Assembly: GCF_003385495.1 (NCBI RefSeq)
Contig: NZ_QNUH01000003.1
Span: forward strand, 62,001 to 126,000
Origin: Chryseobacterium elymi
GTDB lineage: Bacteria; Bacteroidota; Bacteroidia; Flavobacteriales; Weeksellaceae
Reading direction: 5' to 3'
DNA length: 64,000 bases
Both the position numbers and the translations under genes were made by a program. The notes under the pieces are model-generated. The model was not told the origin of the DNA. It saw only the letters and a list, made by a program, of their open reading frames with translations, and ran no database searches. How positions within the stretch are numbered: the stretch's first letter is position 1; the number at the start of each line of letters is the position of its first letter. Positions 33,326 through 42,938 of this stretch are shown piece by piece.

Positions 33326-35398
33326 ATGTCAGTACACTTTAATCCGCGAGATATCACATGGCTTGCTTTTAATGAAAGGGTTTTACAAGAAGCTATGGAC
33401 GAAAATGTTCCCTTACATTTAAGAATACGTTTTTTGGGAATTTTCTCCAACAATTTAGATGAATTTTTCAGGGTACGCGTGGCAGGATTAAAGCGGGCAA
33501 TGGATTTTAAAGAAAAAGTGATCGCTGAATCTTTCTATCAGCCCCCATCAAAAATCCTTCAGCGGATCAATGAAATTGTGATGAGACAACAGCTGAATTT
33601 TGATAAGACCTGGAAACATATCCAGGCTGAAATGGCTGGTCTTAAGGTTTCTATTAAGACATCTAAAAACCTGACTGCCAATCAGAAGGAATTCGTAAGA
33701 CAATATTTTGATGAAGTGGTGGAATCCAATGTGATCCCTATCCTGCTTCATGAAAATACGCCGATGCCGTATCTGAGGGATAAAAGTCTCTATCTGGGTG
33801 TTGCCATGAGAAAGAAAGACTGGCAGTATTCCAGCAATTATGCGATTATTGAAATTCCGTCACGTTTTGTAGGAAGATTTGTCCTGCTGCCCACGGAAGA
33901 TCCGGAAGAAAAAAATGTAATGCTGCTTGAAGATGTCATCACGTTCAATCTTCCCCATATTTTTTCATATTTCGGATATGACGAATTTTCCGCCAATGCG
34001 TTTAAGGTAACAAAAGATGCCGAGTTGGATCTTGATAATGACATCCGTACCAATTTTGCAGAAAAAATAGAAAAAGGCCTTAAAAACAGAAGAAAAGGAA
34101 AACCTACCCGGTTTGTTTTTGATAAGGATATGGACAAGGCCCTGCTGGAACTTCTTATCCGAAAATTGAATTTAACCAAAAAAGATAGCATTATCCCGGG
34201 AGGAAAAATTCATAATTTCAAGCACTTTATGGACTTTCCTGATGTTTTTGAAACGTATGCAAGACCGGTGGAAAGATCTTCATTTACCCATCAGGCTTTT
34301 GAAAATGGAGAAAGAGTGACAGATGTTATCTTGAAGAAAGACGTTCTGCTTACTTTTCCTTACCACAAATACAATCCGGTAATTGATCTTTTACGTGAAG
34401 CTGCCATGGACCCGGATGTAAAATCTATACAGATCACTGCTTACCGTCTTGCCAGTAATTCAAAGATAAGCAATGCCCTGATTTACGCCGCCAGAAACGG
34501 TAAAGAAGTAACGGTCATGCTGGAGCTTCAGGCAAGGTTTGATGAAGAATCCAATCTTAAGTGGAAAGAAATGTTTGAACCTGAAGGAATTACTGTACTT
34601 GTTGGCCTTCCGAATAAAAAAGTACACGCGAAACTTTGTGTAATCAAGAAAAGAGCACACAATAAAACACTCCAGTATGGTTTTATAAGCACCGGGAACT
34701 TCAATGAAAAAACAGCAAAAATATATGGTGACCATTTATTGATGACTTCAGACCGTGGTATCATGGCAGATATCAATAAAGTATTTAATGTACTGAAGAA
34801 ACCAAAAGATGATTTTCTTCCGATTTTGAAGACCTGTAAGAATTTAATGATCTGCCCCCAGTTCATGCGTGAAAAGATCGTTCACCATATTGATAAGGAA
34901 ATAGAAGAGGCTAAAGCAGGAAGAAGAGCAGAAATCATCATCAAGGCCAATTCTATGAGTGACAGAGCTCTTATTGAAAAACTTTATGAAGCCGCAAAAG
35001 CGGGAGTCATTACAAAAACAATCGTAAGAGGAATCTACTGTGCTGTCAATCAAAAGGAATTTAAAGAAAAAATAAAGGCAATAAGTATTGTCGACGAATA
35101 CCTGGAACATGCAAGGGTTATGTATTTTTATAATAAAGGTGCAGAAGACCTTTACATCTCATCTGCCGACTGGATGACCCGAAACCTGGACTATAGAATT
35201 GAAGCTGCCGCAAAGATCACAGACAAGGAACTGAAAAAAGAATTGAAAGATATTCTCGACATTCAGTTGAGAGATAACGTAAAAGCTCGTATTTTAGACA
35301 AAAAATTGAGCAACGAGTATGTGAGGAATGATAAAAAGGAATGCCGTTCTCAAATAGAAACATACAAATATTTAAAAGCTAAAACAAGCAAAAAATGA
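33326..35398 (+). CDS. ppk1: Polyphosphate kinase 1
   Basis: 690 aa; makes polyphosphate from ATP, reversible. N-terminal PPK domain with FNERVLQEA and RIRFLGIFSNNLDEFFRVRVAG. Catalytic phospholipase-D-like halves contain the autophosphorylated histidine in NKKVHAKLCVIKKR (about residue 435) and STGNFNEKTAKIYGDHLLMTS, with the second HxK-type region around EHARVMYFYNKG and SSADWMTRNLDYRIE. Length matches the family. It overlaps ppx by 4 bases (ATGA), so synthesis and breakdown enzymes are translationally coupled. Confidence 0.96.
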   Translation: MSVHFNPRDITWLAFNERVLQEAMDENVPLHLRIRFLGIFSNNLDEFFRVRVAGLKRAMDFKEKVIAESFYQPPSKILQRINEIVMRQQLNFDKTWKHIQAEMAGLKVSIKTSKNLTANQKEFVRQYFDEVVESNVIPILLHENTPMPYLRDKSLYLGVAMRKKDWQYSSNYAIIEIPSRFVGRFVLLPTEDPEEKNVMLLEDVITFNLPHIFSYFGYDEFSANAFKVTKDAELDLDNDIRTNFAEKIEKGLKNRRKGKPTRFVFDKDMDKALLELLIRKLNLTKKDSIIPGGKIHNFKHFMDFPDVFETYARPVERSSFTHQAFENGERVTDVILKKDVLLTFPYHKYNPVIDLLREAAMDPDVKSIQITAYRLASNSKISNALIYAARNGKEVTVMLELQARFDEESNLKWKEMFEPEGITVLVGLPNKKVHAKLCVIKKRAHNKTLQYGFISTGNFNEKTAKIYGDHLLMTSDRGIMADINKVFNVLKKPKDDFLPILKTCKNLMICPQFMREKIVHHIDKEIEEAKAGRRAEIIIKANSMSDRALIEKLYEAAKAGVITKTIVRGIYCAVNQKEFKEKIKAISIVDEYLEHARVMYFYNKGAEDLYISSADWMTRNLDYRIEAAAKITDKELKKELKDILDIQLRDNVKARILDKKLSNEYVRNDKKECRSQIETYKYLKAKTSKK

Positions 35399-36279
35399 AG
35401 ATTGCAGCGATAGATATAGGAAGTAACGCCGCCAGACTTCTGATCAATGAAGTAAAGATCAGCAACAGAAAACCTGAATTTATAAAACTTAATCTTTTAA
35501 GAATTCCTTTGAGACTGGGAATGGATGTCTTCACCATGGGAATGATTGGAGAAGAAAGGGAAAAAATGGTTGTCGATTCTATGAAGATTTTCAGCGACCT
35601 TATGAAGATCTATAAAGTAGAGCATTACCGTGCTTGTGCCACCAGCGCCATGCGTGATGCCTCCAATGGAAATGAAATCATCAAACGGGTTCAGGAGACT
35701 TCGGGAATCAATATAGAAATTATTTCCGGTGATGAGGAAGCCACCCTTATCTATGAAAACCATGTTGCAGAAGGACTTGACAAAGAGTTCGCCTATCTAT
35801 ACATTGACGTGGGAGGAGGTTCCACAGAACTTACTTTTTATGAAAACGGAAAAATGGTGTATGAAAAATCTTTCAATATCGGGACTATCCGTCTTCTGAA
35901 CAATCTGGTAACTCCTGAAAACTGGCAGGAAATGAAGGATGAGATTCAAAAAAGTATTGTCAGCAAAAGACCTGTTGTAGCTATTGGCTCCGGAGGAAAT
36001 ATCAATAAGGTTTTCTCGATGAGTAAGACCAAAGACGGAAAACCGATGACACTTTCGCATCTTAAAAAAGTGTATAAAGAATTTAATGAGCTTTCTGTAG
36101 AGGAAAGGATGACTAAACATAATCTCAGAGAAGACAGAGCCGATGTTCTGGTTCATGCATTAAGGATCTTTAATAACGTTATGTCATGGTCGGATATCAA
36201 CAGGATATTTGTTCCAAAAATTTCCGTGGCCGACGGGCTTATCCACAATATTTACAGTCAGCTGCACGAAAAAAAATAA
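35395..36279 (+). CDS. ppx: Exopolyphosphatase / Ppx-GppA phosphatase family
   Basis: 294 aa, the short two-domain ASKHA form without the C-terminal HD part of E. coli Ppx. Phosphate-binding motifs: IAAIDIGSNAARLLI, the second phosphate loop YIDVGGGSTEL, and AIGSGGNINK. It could degrade polyphosphate or pppGpp; genome linkage to ppk1 favours polyphosphate. Start codon overlaps the ppk1 stop by 4 bases, and a terminator hairpin follows 21 bases after the stop. Confidence 0.92.
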   Translation: MKIAAIDIGSNAARLLINEVKISNRKPEFIKLNLLRIPLRLGMDVFTMGMIGEEREKMVVDSMKIFSDLMKIYKVEHYRACATSAMRDASNGNEIIKRVQETSGINIEIISGDEEATLIYENHVAEGLDKEFAYLYIDVGGGSTELTFYENGKMVYEKSFNIGTIRLLNNLVTPENWQEMKDEIQKSIVSKRPVVAIGSGGNINKVFSMSKTKDGKPMTLSHLKKVYKEFNELSVEERMTKHNLREDRADVLVHALRIFNNVMSWSDINRIFVPKISVADGLIHNIYSQLHEKK

Positions 36280-36300
36280 TTTTTTACTCTATATTATTTG

Positions 36301-36330
36301 AAAACCAGCCTTTTTGGGGCTGGTTTTTTT
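36301..36330 (+). terminator. Terminator of ppk1-ppx
   Basis: Stem AAAACCAGCC (36301-36310) with GGCTGGTTTT (36318-36327), followed by a T run. Confidence 0.88.
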
Positions 36331-36447
36331 ATTATGCCATTGTAAATAAATCTGTCATTAATATTATCTTCCAAAATATAGAATTTTTGCTGTAATTAAA
36401 GTAAAACTAAACGGCAGTACGTTATACATAATATCAACAGAAAAAGA

Positions 36448-37101
36448 ATGAATCCGATCAAAATAATTCTTACAGGAGCAACCGGTATGGTAGGTGAAGG
36501 TGTTTTAATGGAATGCCTTGAAAATCCCAATGTTTCCGAAATACTAAGCGTAAGCAGGAAGTCTTCCGGAAAAACACATGCCAAGCTTAAGGAATATTTG
36601 GTGCCTGACTTTTTATCTATAGACCTGAATGATGAAAAACTTAAAGGCTATGATGCCTGCTTCTTCTGTGCAGGGATCAGCAGTGTAGGAATGAGCGAGA
36701 AAGATTATACGAAGATCACTTACGATACTACGGTTCATTTTGCCAAAGCAGTTCTGAACCAAAATCCGGAAATGGTCTTCAACTATGTTTCAGGGACATC
36801 TACGGACAGTACAGAAAGTGGAAAGATGATGTGGGCAAGAGTAAAAGGCAAGACAGAAAATGCTTTGAAAAAACTAGGTTTCAGGAATACCTTCAATTTC
36901 CGTCCGGGATTTATGAAACCCGTTGAAGGTCAGATCAATGTGAAATGGTTCTTTAAACCATTTATTTGGTTTTTTCCTGTTTTATTACCTTCAAAATCAT
37001 TAACTTTACACGAAGTGGGTAGAGCAATGATCAATGCCGTACTTAGGGGCTATCCTACATCTACTTTGGAAATTAGGGACATTAAAAATTTAGCAATATG
37101 A
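36448..37101 (+). CDS. NAD(P)-binding Rossmann-fold (atypical SDR) protein
   Basis: 217 aa. The N-terminal dinucleotide motif is IILTGATGMVGEGVLMECL, characteristic of extended/atypical short-chain dehydrogenases. DACFFCAGISSVGMSEKDY follows, and a YVSGTSTDSTESG segment could provide the catalytic Ser; a following YxxxK is not obvious. Members are often labelled epimerase or HTATIP2-like oxidoreductase; the substrate is unknown. The stop overlaps the start of a 51-aa membrane protein gene (ATATGAGG), so the two are coupled. Confidence 0.82.
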   Translation: MNPIKIILTGATGMVGEGVLMECLENPNVSEILSVSRKSSGKTHAKLKEYLVPDFLSIDLNDEKLKGYDACFFCAGISSVGMSEKDYTKITYDTTVHFAKAVLNQNPEMVFNYVSGTSTDSTESGKMMWARVKGKTENALKKLGFRNTFNFRPGFMKPVEGQINVKWFFKPFIWFFPVLLPSKSLTLHEVGRAMINAVLRGYPTSTLEIRDIKNLAI

Positions 37102-37253
37102 GGGATATGTTAAAAAGAATATTTCTTGTTATTTTTATACTTCTGGTTCTAATGGCTGTTTCAGGATTTTTATATATGCAGAAGCATCCTTTGGAAGGGA
37201 AAAACTCAGCAGATAAGGTATCGAATAACCCCGGAAGCAAGATAACCAGATAA
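37098..37253 (+). CDS. Small single-span membrane protein
   Basis: 51 aa, too short for most gene finders. It starts MRDMLKRIFLVIFILLVLMA, a basic start plus a hydrophobic helix of about 19 residues, and then has a 28-residue polar tail (KHPLEGKNSADKVSNN...). ATG 37098 overlaps the stop of the Rossmann-fold gene by 4 bases, which supports it being translated. Not a recognised family. Confidence 0.6.
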   Translation: MRDMLKRIFLVIFILLVLMAVSGFLYMQKHPLEGKNSADKVSNNPGSKITR

Positions 37254-37424
37254 AAAAGGAAGGCGATTGTAATTTGTTTTAATTCCCTTGTTTTACAATG
37301 TAGATTTATTATTTAGCCCTTTCTCAATAACTGTTACCTTATTATTAAACATTTCTTAAGATTCCATTAAAATACTTGCAGTCTATAAAGTTCATTTTTG
37401 CATACATCTAATGCAAGTAAAAAA

Positions 37425-40400
37425 ATGATCAACAATTACCTATTAAAAGGATCTGTCATTGCCGCATTGTTCCTTCAGGGCGGACTTTTTGGACAGACAC
37501 TTATCCATTACTGGAATTTCAACAATAATGCATCTTCAGCATCTGTTACAGCTCCCTCTTCCACTTTGCTGAGCGGATCTCTTGCTGCTCTGGCCGGGGG
37601 GACAAGCGAAATAGATTTTGCAGGCGGTACAGGACAAAACTTCAGTACTGATAATTTAAATGCCAGGAACGGAGATCCTTCCGGAACCCATTTAAGATTC
37701 AACAATCCTATTGGAGGCGCGTTACTGTTCAATCTTCCAACGACAGGCTATCAAAATGCCGTTGTAAAATTTACAACGAGAAGGTCCGGACAGGGTGCGG
37801 GAACTCAGTCCTGGTCCTATTCAACAGATGGAACTACTTTTGTTCCGTATCAGACCATTAATCCTCAAGATGCAAACCCTCAACTGGTTACTTTTGACTT
37901 TTCTACTGTTTCAGGAGCTTCCAATAACCCGAATTTTAAATTAAAAGTAGAGTTTTCTGCCACTGGAGGCGGAACGGGCGGAAATAACCGTTTTGACAAT
38001 TTTACAGTAGATGGCACCGCTGCCGGAGGAATAGATACTACACCTCCAAACACCACCTATTTCCCCAATCACAACACAAATAATGCTTCTATTTCGGTAA
38101 ATCCAACTATTTCTTTCAATGAAAATGTAAGGCTTACTGATAATTCCGCGATCAACGATTCTAATGCACAAAGCCTTGTAGAATTCCGTATTGGAAATTC
38201 TTCAGGTACTCCGGTTCCCTTCACTACGACATTTAACAATAACAAGATTACAGTAATTCCGACAGCAGCACTTACTCCCGGGCAAACCTATTATCTGGCT
38301 TTAAAACCCAATATGGTTGAAGATATAAGTGACAATGGCATAACAACAATAACTTCAAGTACCTTTGCTACAGCTGGGACAACGGTTTCCCTGGATAAAA
38401 ACTTCATTAAGGTGAATGAAAATACAGGAAGTCTGGCATTCAAGATCAACGTTACCAATCCTTCAACAGCTACGGTAGATCTTGTGGTAAAACCGGCACC
38501 GTTCAGTACGGCAGACAGCAGTGATTTCACATTAGCCAATCAGACAATCAATATTACACCATCCACAACAAGCTATACTATAGATATTCCTATCCTTGAT
38601 GATACGCTGGAAGAACAGCAGGCTGAATATTTCGTAATAAGCCTTGAAAATCCAACCGGAACAACAATTTCCGGAGATCATACAGCCACTGTTTATATTG
38701 TAGATAATGATAAGCCTGCTCCGGTTCCTTCCGGACAGATTCAGCTGAACTACGTTGGAAGCTTTGATCCTTCCGGAAACAATAACAGCTCTACAGAAAT
38801 TGTAGTCCATGATCCTTCCAGCCAGAAACTATTCACCGTCAGTTCGATCACGGATGTTTTTGACATTATTGACTTTACTAATCCAAATGCTCTTTCCGTA
38901 ATTAAAACGGTAAATATGGCTCCATACGGAGGAATTACCAGTATTGCTGTTAAAAACGGCATCATTGCAACCGCTTCTCCCAATGCCGATCCACAACAGA
39001 ATGGCTCTGTAGTTTTCTTTGACATTAACGGAAACTTTTTGAAACAGGTCACTGTAGGTGCTCTTCCTGATATGGTAACTTTCACTCCTGACGGAACAAA
39101 AGTAATCACAGCCAATGAAGGTGAGCCTAATGACGCGTACACCATAGATCCAGAAGGAACGATTAGCATCATTGATATCTCGGGTGGTATCGGAAACCTT
39201 ACGCAAAGTAATGTTACAACTCTTAATTTTAACAGTTTCAATTCTCAAACAGCTGCTTTAATAGCAACGGGACTGAGAAAAATAAGAACTAACAATACAC
39301 TTTCACAGGATCTGGAACCTGAATACGTTACGGTAAGTTCAGACAGTCAGAAAGCCTGGGTAACGCTTCAGGAAAACAATGCAATTGCTGAGATCAATTT
39401 AGCCACAAAAACAATTTCCGGAATCTGGGGATTAGGCAAAAAGGATATGAGTCTTCCGGGTAACGGCTTTGATGCCTCAGATAATAATGGTGAAGTACTG
39501 ATCGCCAACTGGCCTGTAAAAGCCTACTACATTCCGGATGCTGTTCAGAATTACAAAATAGGAAATACCAATTATATAGTAACCGCTAATGAAGGTGATG
39601 AAAAGGATCTTTCAGGGTACAGCGAAAGAACAACTGTGGGAGCCAGTACGTATACATTGGATCCTGTGTTGTTTCCTCAGGCATCAGTTTTAAAAGCTTC
39701 TCATAATTTAGGAAGATTCAGAGTTTCCAGCGCAACTGGAAATACGGATGTAGATACAGAGTTTGAAGAAATTGCAGCTTTGGGTGCACGTTCATTCTCT
39801 ATTTTCAATGCCGATACAAAACAGTTGGTGTATGACAGTGGTGACCAGTTCGAAAGATACATCGCAGCCTATCATCCACTGATCTTTAATGCGGACAATG
39901 AAGGAAACGGTATCAAAAACCGGAGCCGTGCAAAAGGTCCTGAACCGGAAGGGGTTGCTTTGGCTACCATCAATGGACAGACTTACGCTTTTATTACTCT
40001 AGAAAGGACCGGAGGGGTAATGGTTTATAATATTACGGATCCTAATAATCCTGTATTCACAGATTATAAGCATTCCCGGTCTACCTCAGCGTACGGCGGT
40101 GATAACGGTCCTGAAGGCATTACCTACATCGCTCCGGGAAATACAACAACCGGAAAAGGCTATGTGATTATTGCCAACGAAATCAGTGGAACATTATCCA
40201 TGTATGAAGTTGTTTCTCCTATTACATTAGGAACAGGTGAAATAAAAACAGAGAAAGCGACATTCAATGTGTTTCCTAATCCTATATCGAAAGGAAATAT
40301 GCTGTACTTCAACAGGGCACAGGATTATGAGCTGTACGATATGTCGGGAAAGATGCTTGGAAAGGAGAGAAATGCTTTAACGATAGACACTTCAAATCTT

Positions 40401-40463
40401 TCTGCAGGCGTTTACCTTGTGAAAACATCAGAAGGACACATCAAGAGGGTTATTGTAAAATAG
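37425..40463 (+). CDS. T9SS-exported choice-of-anchor I / phytase-esterase-like protein
   Basis: 1012 aa from ATG 37425 (an upstream TTG extension is unlikely). Signal peptide ends about LFGQT. Modules in order: LIHYWNFNNN lamin/discoidin-like domain to about 200; Ig-like Big_5 domain (TTPPNTTYFPNHNT... SVNPTISFNENV); Calx-beta-like domain (VSLDKNFIKVNENTGSL); a roughly 480-residue seven-blade-type domain of the choice-of-anchor I family with FTPDGTKVITANEGEPND, ANEGDEKDLSGYSER, and KGPEPEGVALATINGQ; and a C-terminal type A T9SS sorting domain (FNVFPNPISKGN ... AGVYLVKTSEGHIKRVIVK). The family is related to alkaline phosphatase/esterase-like extracellular proteins; substrate unproven. Strong terminator follows. 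Confidence 0.87.
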   Translation: MINNYLLKGSVIAALFLQGGLFGQTLIHYWNFNNNASSASVTAPSSTLLSGSLAALAGGTSEIDFAGGTGQNFSTDNLNARNGDPSGTHLRFNNPIGGALLFNLPTTGYQNAVVKFTTRRSGQGAGTQSWSYSTDGTTFVPYQTINPQDANPQLVTFDFSTVSGASNNPNFKLKVEFSATGGGTGGNNRFDNFTVDGTAAGGIDTTPPNTTYFPNHNTNNASISVNPTISFNENVRLTDNSAINDSNAQSLVEFRIGNSSGTPVPFTTTFNNNKITVIPTAALTPGQTYYLALKPNMVEDISDNGITTITSSTFATAGTTVSLDKNFIKVNENTGSLAFKINVTNPSTATVDLVVKPAPFSTADSSDFTLANQTINITPSTTSYTIDIPILDDTLEEQQAEYFVISLENPTGTTISGDHTATVYIVDNDKPAPVPSGQIQLNYVGSFDPSGNNNSSTEIVVHDPSSQKLFTVSSITDVFDIIDFTNPNALSVIKTVNMAPYGGITSIAVKNGIIATASPNADPQQNGSVVFFDINGNFLKQVTVGALPDMVTFTPDGTKVITANEGEPNDAYTIDPEGTISIIDISGGIGNLTQSNVTTLNFNSFNSQTAALIATGLRKIRTNNTLSQDLEPEYVTVSSDSQKAWVTLQENNAIAEINLATKTISGIWGLGKKDMSLPGNGFDASDNNGEVLIANWPVKAYYIPDAVQNYKIGNTNYIVTANEGDEKDLSGYSERTTVGASTYTLDPVLFPQASVLKASHNLGRFRVSSATGNTDVDTEFEEIAALGARSFSIFNADTKQLVYDSGDQFERYIAAYHPLIFNADNEGNGIKNRSRAKGPEPEGVALATINGQTYAFITLERTGGVMVYNITDPNNPVFTDYKHSRSTSAYGGDNGPEGITYIAPGNTTTGKGYVIIANEISGTLSMYEVVSPITLGTGEIKTEKATFNVFPNPISKGNMLYFNRAQDYELYDMSGKMLGKERNALTIDTSNLSAGVYLVKTSEGHIKRVIVK

Positions 40464-40485
40464 AATATTTGATTGAGTTGATTGA

Positions 40486-40513
40486 AGGCCCTGGATTTTT
40501 CCGGGGCTTTTTT
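40486..40513 (+). terminator. Terminator of the choice-of-anchor gene
   Basis: Stem GGCCCTGG / CCGGGGC with one wobble pair, loop ATTTTT, then TTTTTTT. Confidence 0.8.
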
Positions 40514-40568
40514 GCGTGCAAATTCAGTAAATTTGAAGCTTTACTAATGCCCCTGAAATAATTAAAAT

Positions 40569-41279
40569 ATGTTTGGATTGGCCTTTGACAGTGAAACAGA
40601 GCCGGAAATCATTGCACTTATTGACGACGTGAAAAATATTGAAAGCCCTGCGGCTATTATTTACCGTACCGTACGGCTCATTAATGTTGATAACGTTTCC
40701 AATCTGATATCAACAATAGAAAATGCCACAAAAATCTATGAAAACAACGGTTTTATCTGTTTGCTTGATGATAAAAAATCTATTGTAACCAAGACTTTCA
40801 TTAGTAATATCAGAATAGTAAAGTCCCAAAAAAATAATGTCACTTTATTAGGACAAATATGGTGTCATCCTCCAGGTTATCATAAAGCCTGGAAAATGAG
40901 GCTCAATAATGAAATTATCCAAAAGAATATCTGGAAAAATTTCAGGAAAGAAGAATTACAGGGCTGGCTTGTTTATGCCCTTCACACAACGACAATAGAC
41001 CAGGTAAAAGAAAATATCAGTATTCAGATCGACGGAAATGAATTTCATAATTTAGATGGCTTTTTCTGTACTTTAGGAGAAGAAGTTAATGGTATCGGCG
41101 GATATTTCGGACGTGGATTTGGGGCATTGAATGATTGCCTCTGCGGAGGATTTGGCGTAAAAGCTATGTCAAAATTAACCTGGCTTAATCATCAAAGAAG
41201 CAAAAAAATATTTAAAACTAAATTTGATAAAATACTTCAGATTCTTGCAGATCACCGTGTACAAGTTATTTTAAAATAA
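40569..41279 (+). CDS. Barstar-domain protein (putative RNase inhibitor)
   Basis: 236 aa. The last 85 residues fit the barstar (barnase inhibitor) fold: IQIDGNEFHNLDGFFCTLGE, then GGYFGRGFGALNDCLCGGFG, aligning with the YYGENLDALWDCLTG core of barstar, then LTWLNHQRSKK and a closing IDKILQILADHRVQVILK-like helix-strand. The N-terminal 150 residues are a separate domain with LLGQIWCHPPGYHKAW that I cannot name. Barstar proteins bind and block secreted RNases. No RNase or polymorphic toxin gene is adjacent, so this is an orphan immunity gene or an inhibitor of a distant toxin. Followed by an exceptional hairpin. Confidence 0.72.
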   Translation: MFGLAFDSETEPEIIALIDDVKNIESPAAIIYRTVRLINVDNVSNLISTIENATKIYENNGFICLLDDKKSIVTKTFISNIRIVKSQKNNVTLLGQIWCHPPGYHKAWKMRLNNEIIQKNIWKNFRKEELQGWLVYALHTTTIDQVKENISIQIDGNEFHNLDGFFCTLGEEVNGIGGYFGRGFGALNDCLCGGFGVKAMSKLTWLNHQRSKKIFKTKFDKILQILADHRVQVILK

Positions 41280-41321
41280 ACTACCCGGGGCGGAAAGCGA
41301 AGCTTTCCGCCCCGGGTAGTT
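41279..41321. terminator. Very long GC-rich bidirectional terminator
   Basis: An 18-bp perfect GC-rich stem, arm 41281-41298 (CTACCCGGGGCGGAAAGC), three-base loop GAA, complementary arm 41302-41319; two more A:T pairs extend it to 20 bp. It lies between convergent barstar and flotillin genes. GC content is far above the surroundings. Confidence 0.8.
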
Positions 41322-41340
41322 ATCTCCAATAATTTCAATG

Positions 41341-42909
41341 TTATGCTTTCGGAGTCTCAGCTTCCGGATTCATATCATCAAAATTCTTTTTTTCTTTTTT
41401 CTCCGGAACGGTTACAATTTCTGTTTTAATTTCATCCGGTTTTCCTTTTAAATATTCGGGCAAATTAAGGCCTGCCATATTAAACAGATCATTCAGGGGC
41501 GGTACTGTTTTCATCATTCCTGAAACAAAATTAGCGGTAGAACCGTTTCCGTCCTGCCCGTTTCCGCTGTCCCAAACCATAATTTTATCTATTTTAATAT
41601 TCTTAACGGCTTCTACCTGGGTTTTAACCAATTCTGGAAGTTTTTCAATTAACAGCAACTGGAAGGCACTGTTAGTATCTCCTCCTGCAGCCTGTACTAT
41701 TTTATCGTAACCTTCAGCCTGCTTGGTCAGAATTTCGTAAAGACCTTTTGCTTCTGCTTCCATTTTTGCGAAAATAGCATCAGCTTCTCCTTTTGCCTGT
41801 AGTCGGATTTTCTCAGCTTCGGCCTGCGCATCGATAATGGCTTTCTGTTTCGCAATTTCTGCATGAACTACAATATTAGCCTGCTGGGTAGAACGTTCTC
41901 TTTCTGCTCTTGCCACCTCCGCTTTCTGTTCAGCAAGGTAAGATTCTTCCAAAGATCTTGCGGCCTGTACTTTTTCTGCGGCAGTGGCAATTCTTAATGC
42001 TTCCGCTTCTTTTTCTCTTCTTTCAGCATCGGAGTTGGCAATCGTAATTTTTGCTTCGTTCTCCCCTTTTACAGCGATAGAATTTGCTAATGATGTGGCA
42101 ATTCTGGATTCTTTTTCGGCTTCTGCCTTACCTATAGATTCATCTTTTACGGCTGCTGCAATACTGATCTCTTTATCTTTTTGTGTGATCGCAATTTTTA
42201 CGTCTCTGTCTCTCTGTGTTTCTGCGATCTGCGTATCTTTTTCCCTGTCGGCAATTGCTTTTCCGGTTTCCCCGATCTTCGTCTGCTCGGCAACACTGAT
42301 AATTGCTTCGTTAATTGCCTTTGCTGCAGCTTCTTTACCCAAAGCTTCAATATATCCGGACTCGTCTCTGATATCCGTTACGTTCACGTTGATCAGCTTT
42401 AAACCTATTTTCTTTAATTCAGTATCTACGTTTTTAGAAATATTGTCTAAGAATTTATCCCTGTCTGAATTGATCTCTTCAATCGTCATCGTGGCAATCA
42501 CCAAACGAAGCTGGCCGAACAGGATATCTTTGGAAAGCTCCTGGATCTGCTCCTGAGCCAGCCCCAGTAATCTTTCCGCTGCATTTCCCATAGAATCCGA
42601 TTCTGTAGAAATAGCAATAGTAAATCTACACGGTACGTCTACACGGATATTCTGTCTGGATAAGGCATTGGTAAGATTGGCCTCTATAGAAATAGGTTTC
42701 AGGTCAAGGTAAGCAAAATCCTGTATAACGGGCCAAACAAAAGCACCACCTCCATGGATACATTTTGCTGAGGTACCGCCTGTTTTACCGTAAATAACCA
42801 AAATTTTATCCGAAGGACATCTTTTGTACCTCGAAATAAGGGCCAAAAATGTGACGAATAGTACAAGTACAATAACTAATGTTAAAATAAGACTTCCTGG
42901 TATTGCCAT
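41341..42909 (-). CDS. Flotillin-family membrane scaffold protein (YqiK-like)
   Basis: 522 aa. One N-terminal membrane helix (LILTLVIVLVLFVTFLALIS), an SPFH/Band 7 domain (about 30-200, with DVPCRFTIAISTE and LSKDILFGQLRLVIATMTIEEINSDRDKF), and a long alanine/glutamate-rich coiled coil (about 210-390, e.g. AEAEKIRLQAKGEADAIFAK). A flotillin C-terminal region and an acidic/Pro tail follow. The family organises membrane microdomains. It follows the NfeD-like gene on the same strand by 29 bases, the standard flotillin-NfeD pairing. Confidence 0.93.
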   Translation of the reverse strand: MAIPGSLILTLVIVLVLFVTFLALISRYKRCPSDKILVIYGKTGGTSAKCIHGGGAFVWPVIQDFAYLDLKPISIEANLTNALSRQNIRVDVPCRFTIAISTESDSMGNAAERLLGLAQEQIQELSKDILFGQLRLVIATMTIEEINSDRDKFLDNISKNVDTELKKIGLKLINVNVTDIRDESGYIEALGKEAAAKAINEAIISVAEQTKIGETGKAIADREKDTQIAETQRDRDVKIAITQKDKEISIAAAVKDESIGKAEAEKESRIATSLANSIAVKGENEAKITIANSDAERREKEAEALRIATAAEKVQAARSLEESYLAEQKAEVARAERERSTQQANIVVHAEIAKQKAIIDAQAEAEKIRLQAKGEADAIFAKMEAEAKGLYEILTKQAEGYDKIVQAAGGDTNSAFQLLLIEKLPELVKTQVEAVKNIKIDKIMVWDSGNGQDGNGSTANFVSGMMKTVPPLNDLFNMAGLNLPEYLKGKPDEIKTEIVTVPEKKEKKNFDDMNPEAETPKA

Positions 42910-42938
42910 AAATAGTTTTTATAATGGTTGATAATGAA

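Noticed and set aside
38750..39248. Two long minus-strand frames opposite the choice-of-anchor gene
   Set aside because: Antisense shadows of a well-supported 3-kb coding region.
41984..42556. 190-codon plus-strand frame opposite flotillin
   Set aside because: Mirror of the Ala/Glu-rich coiled coil, which rarely gives stops on the other strand; no protein motif.
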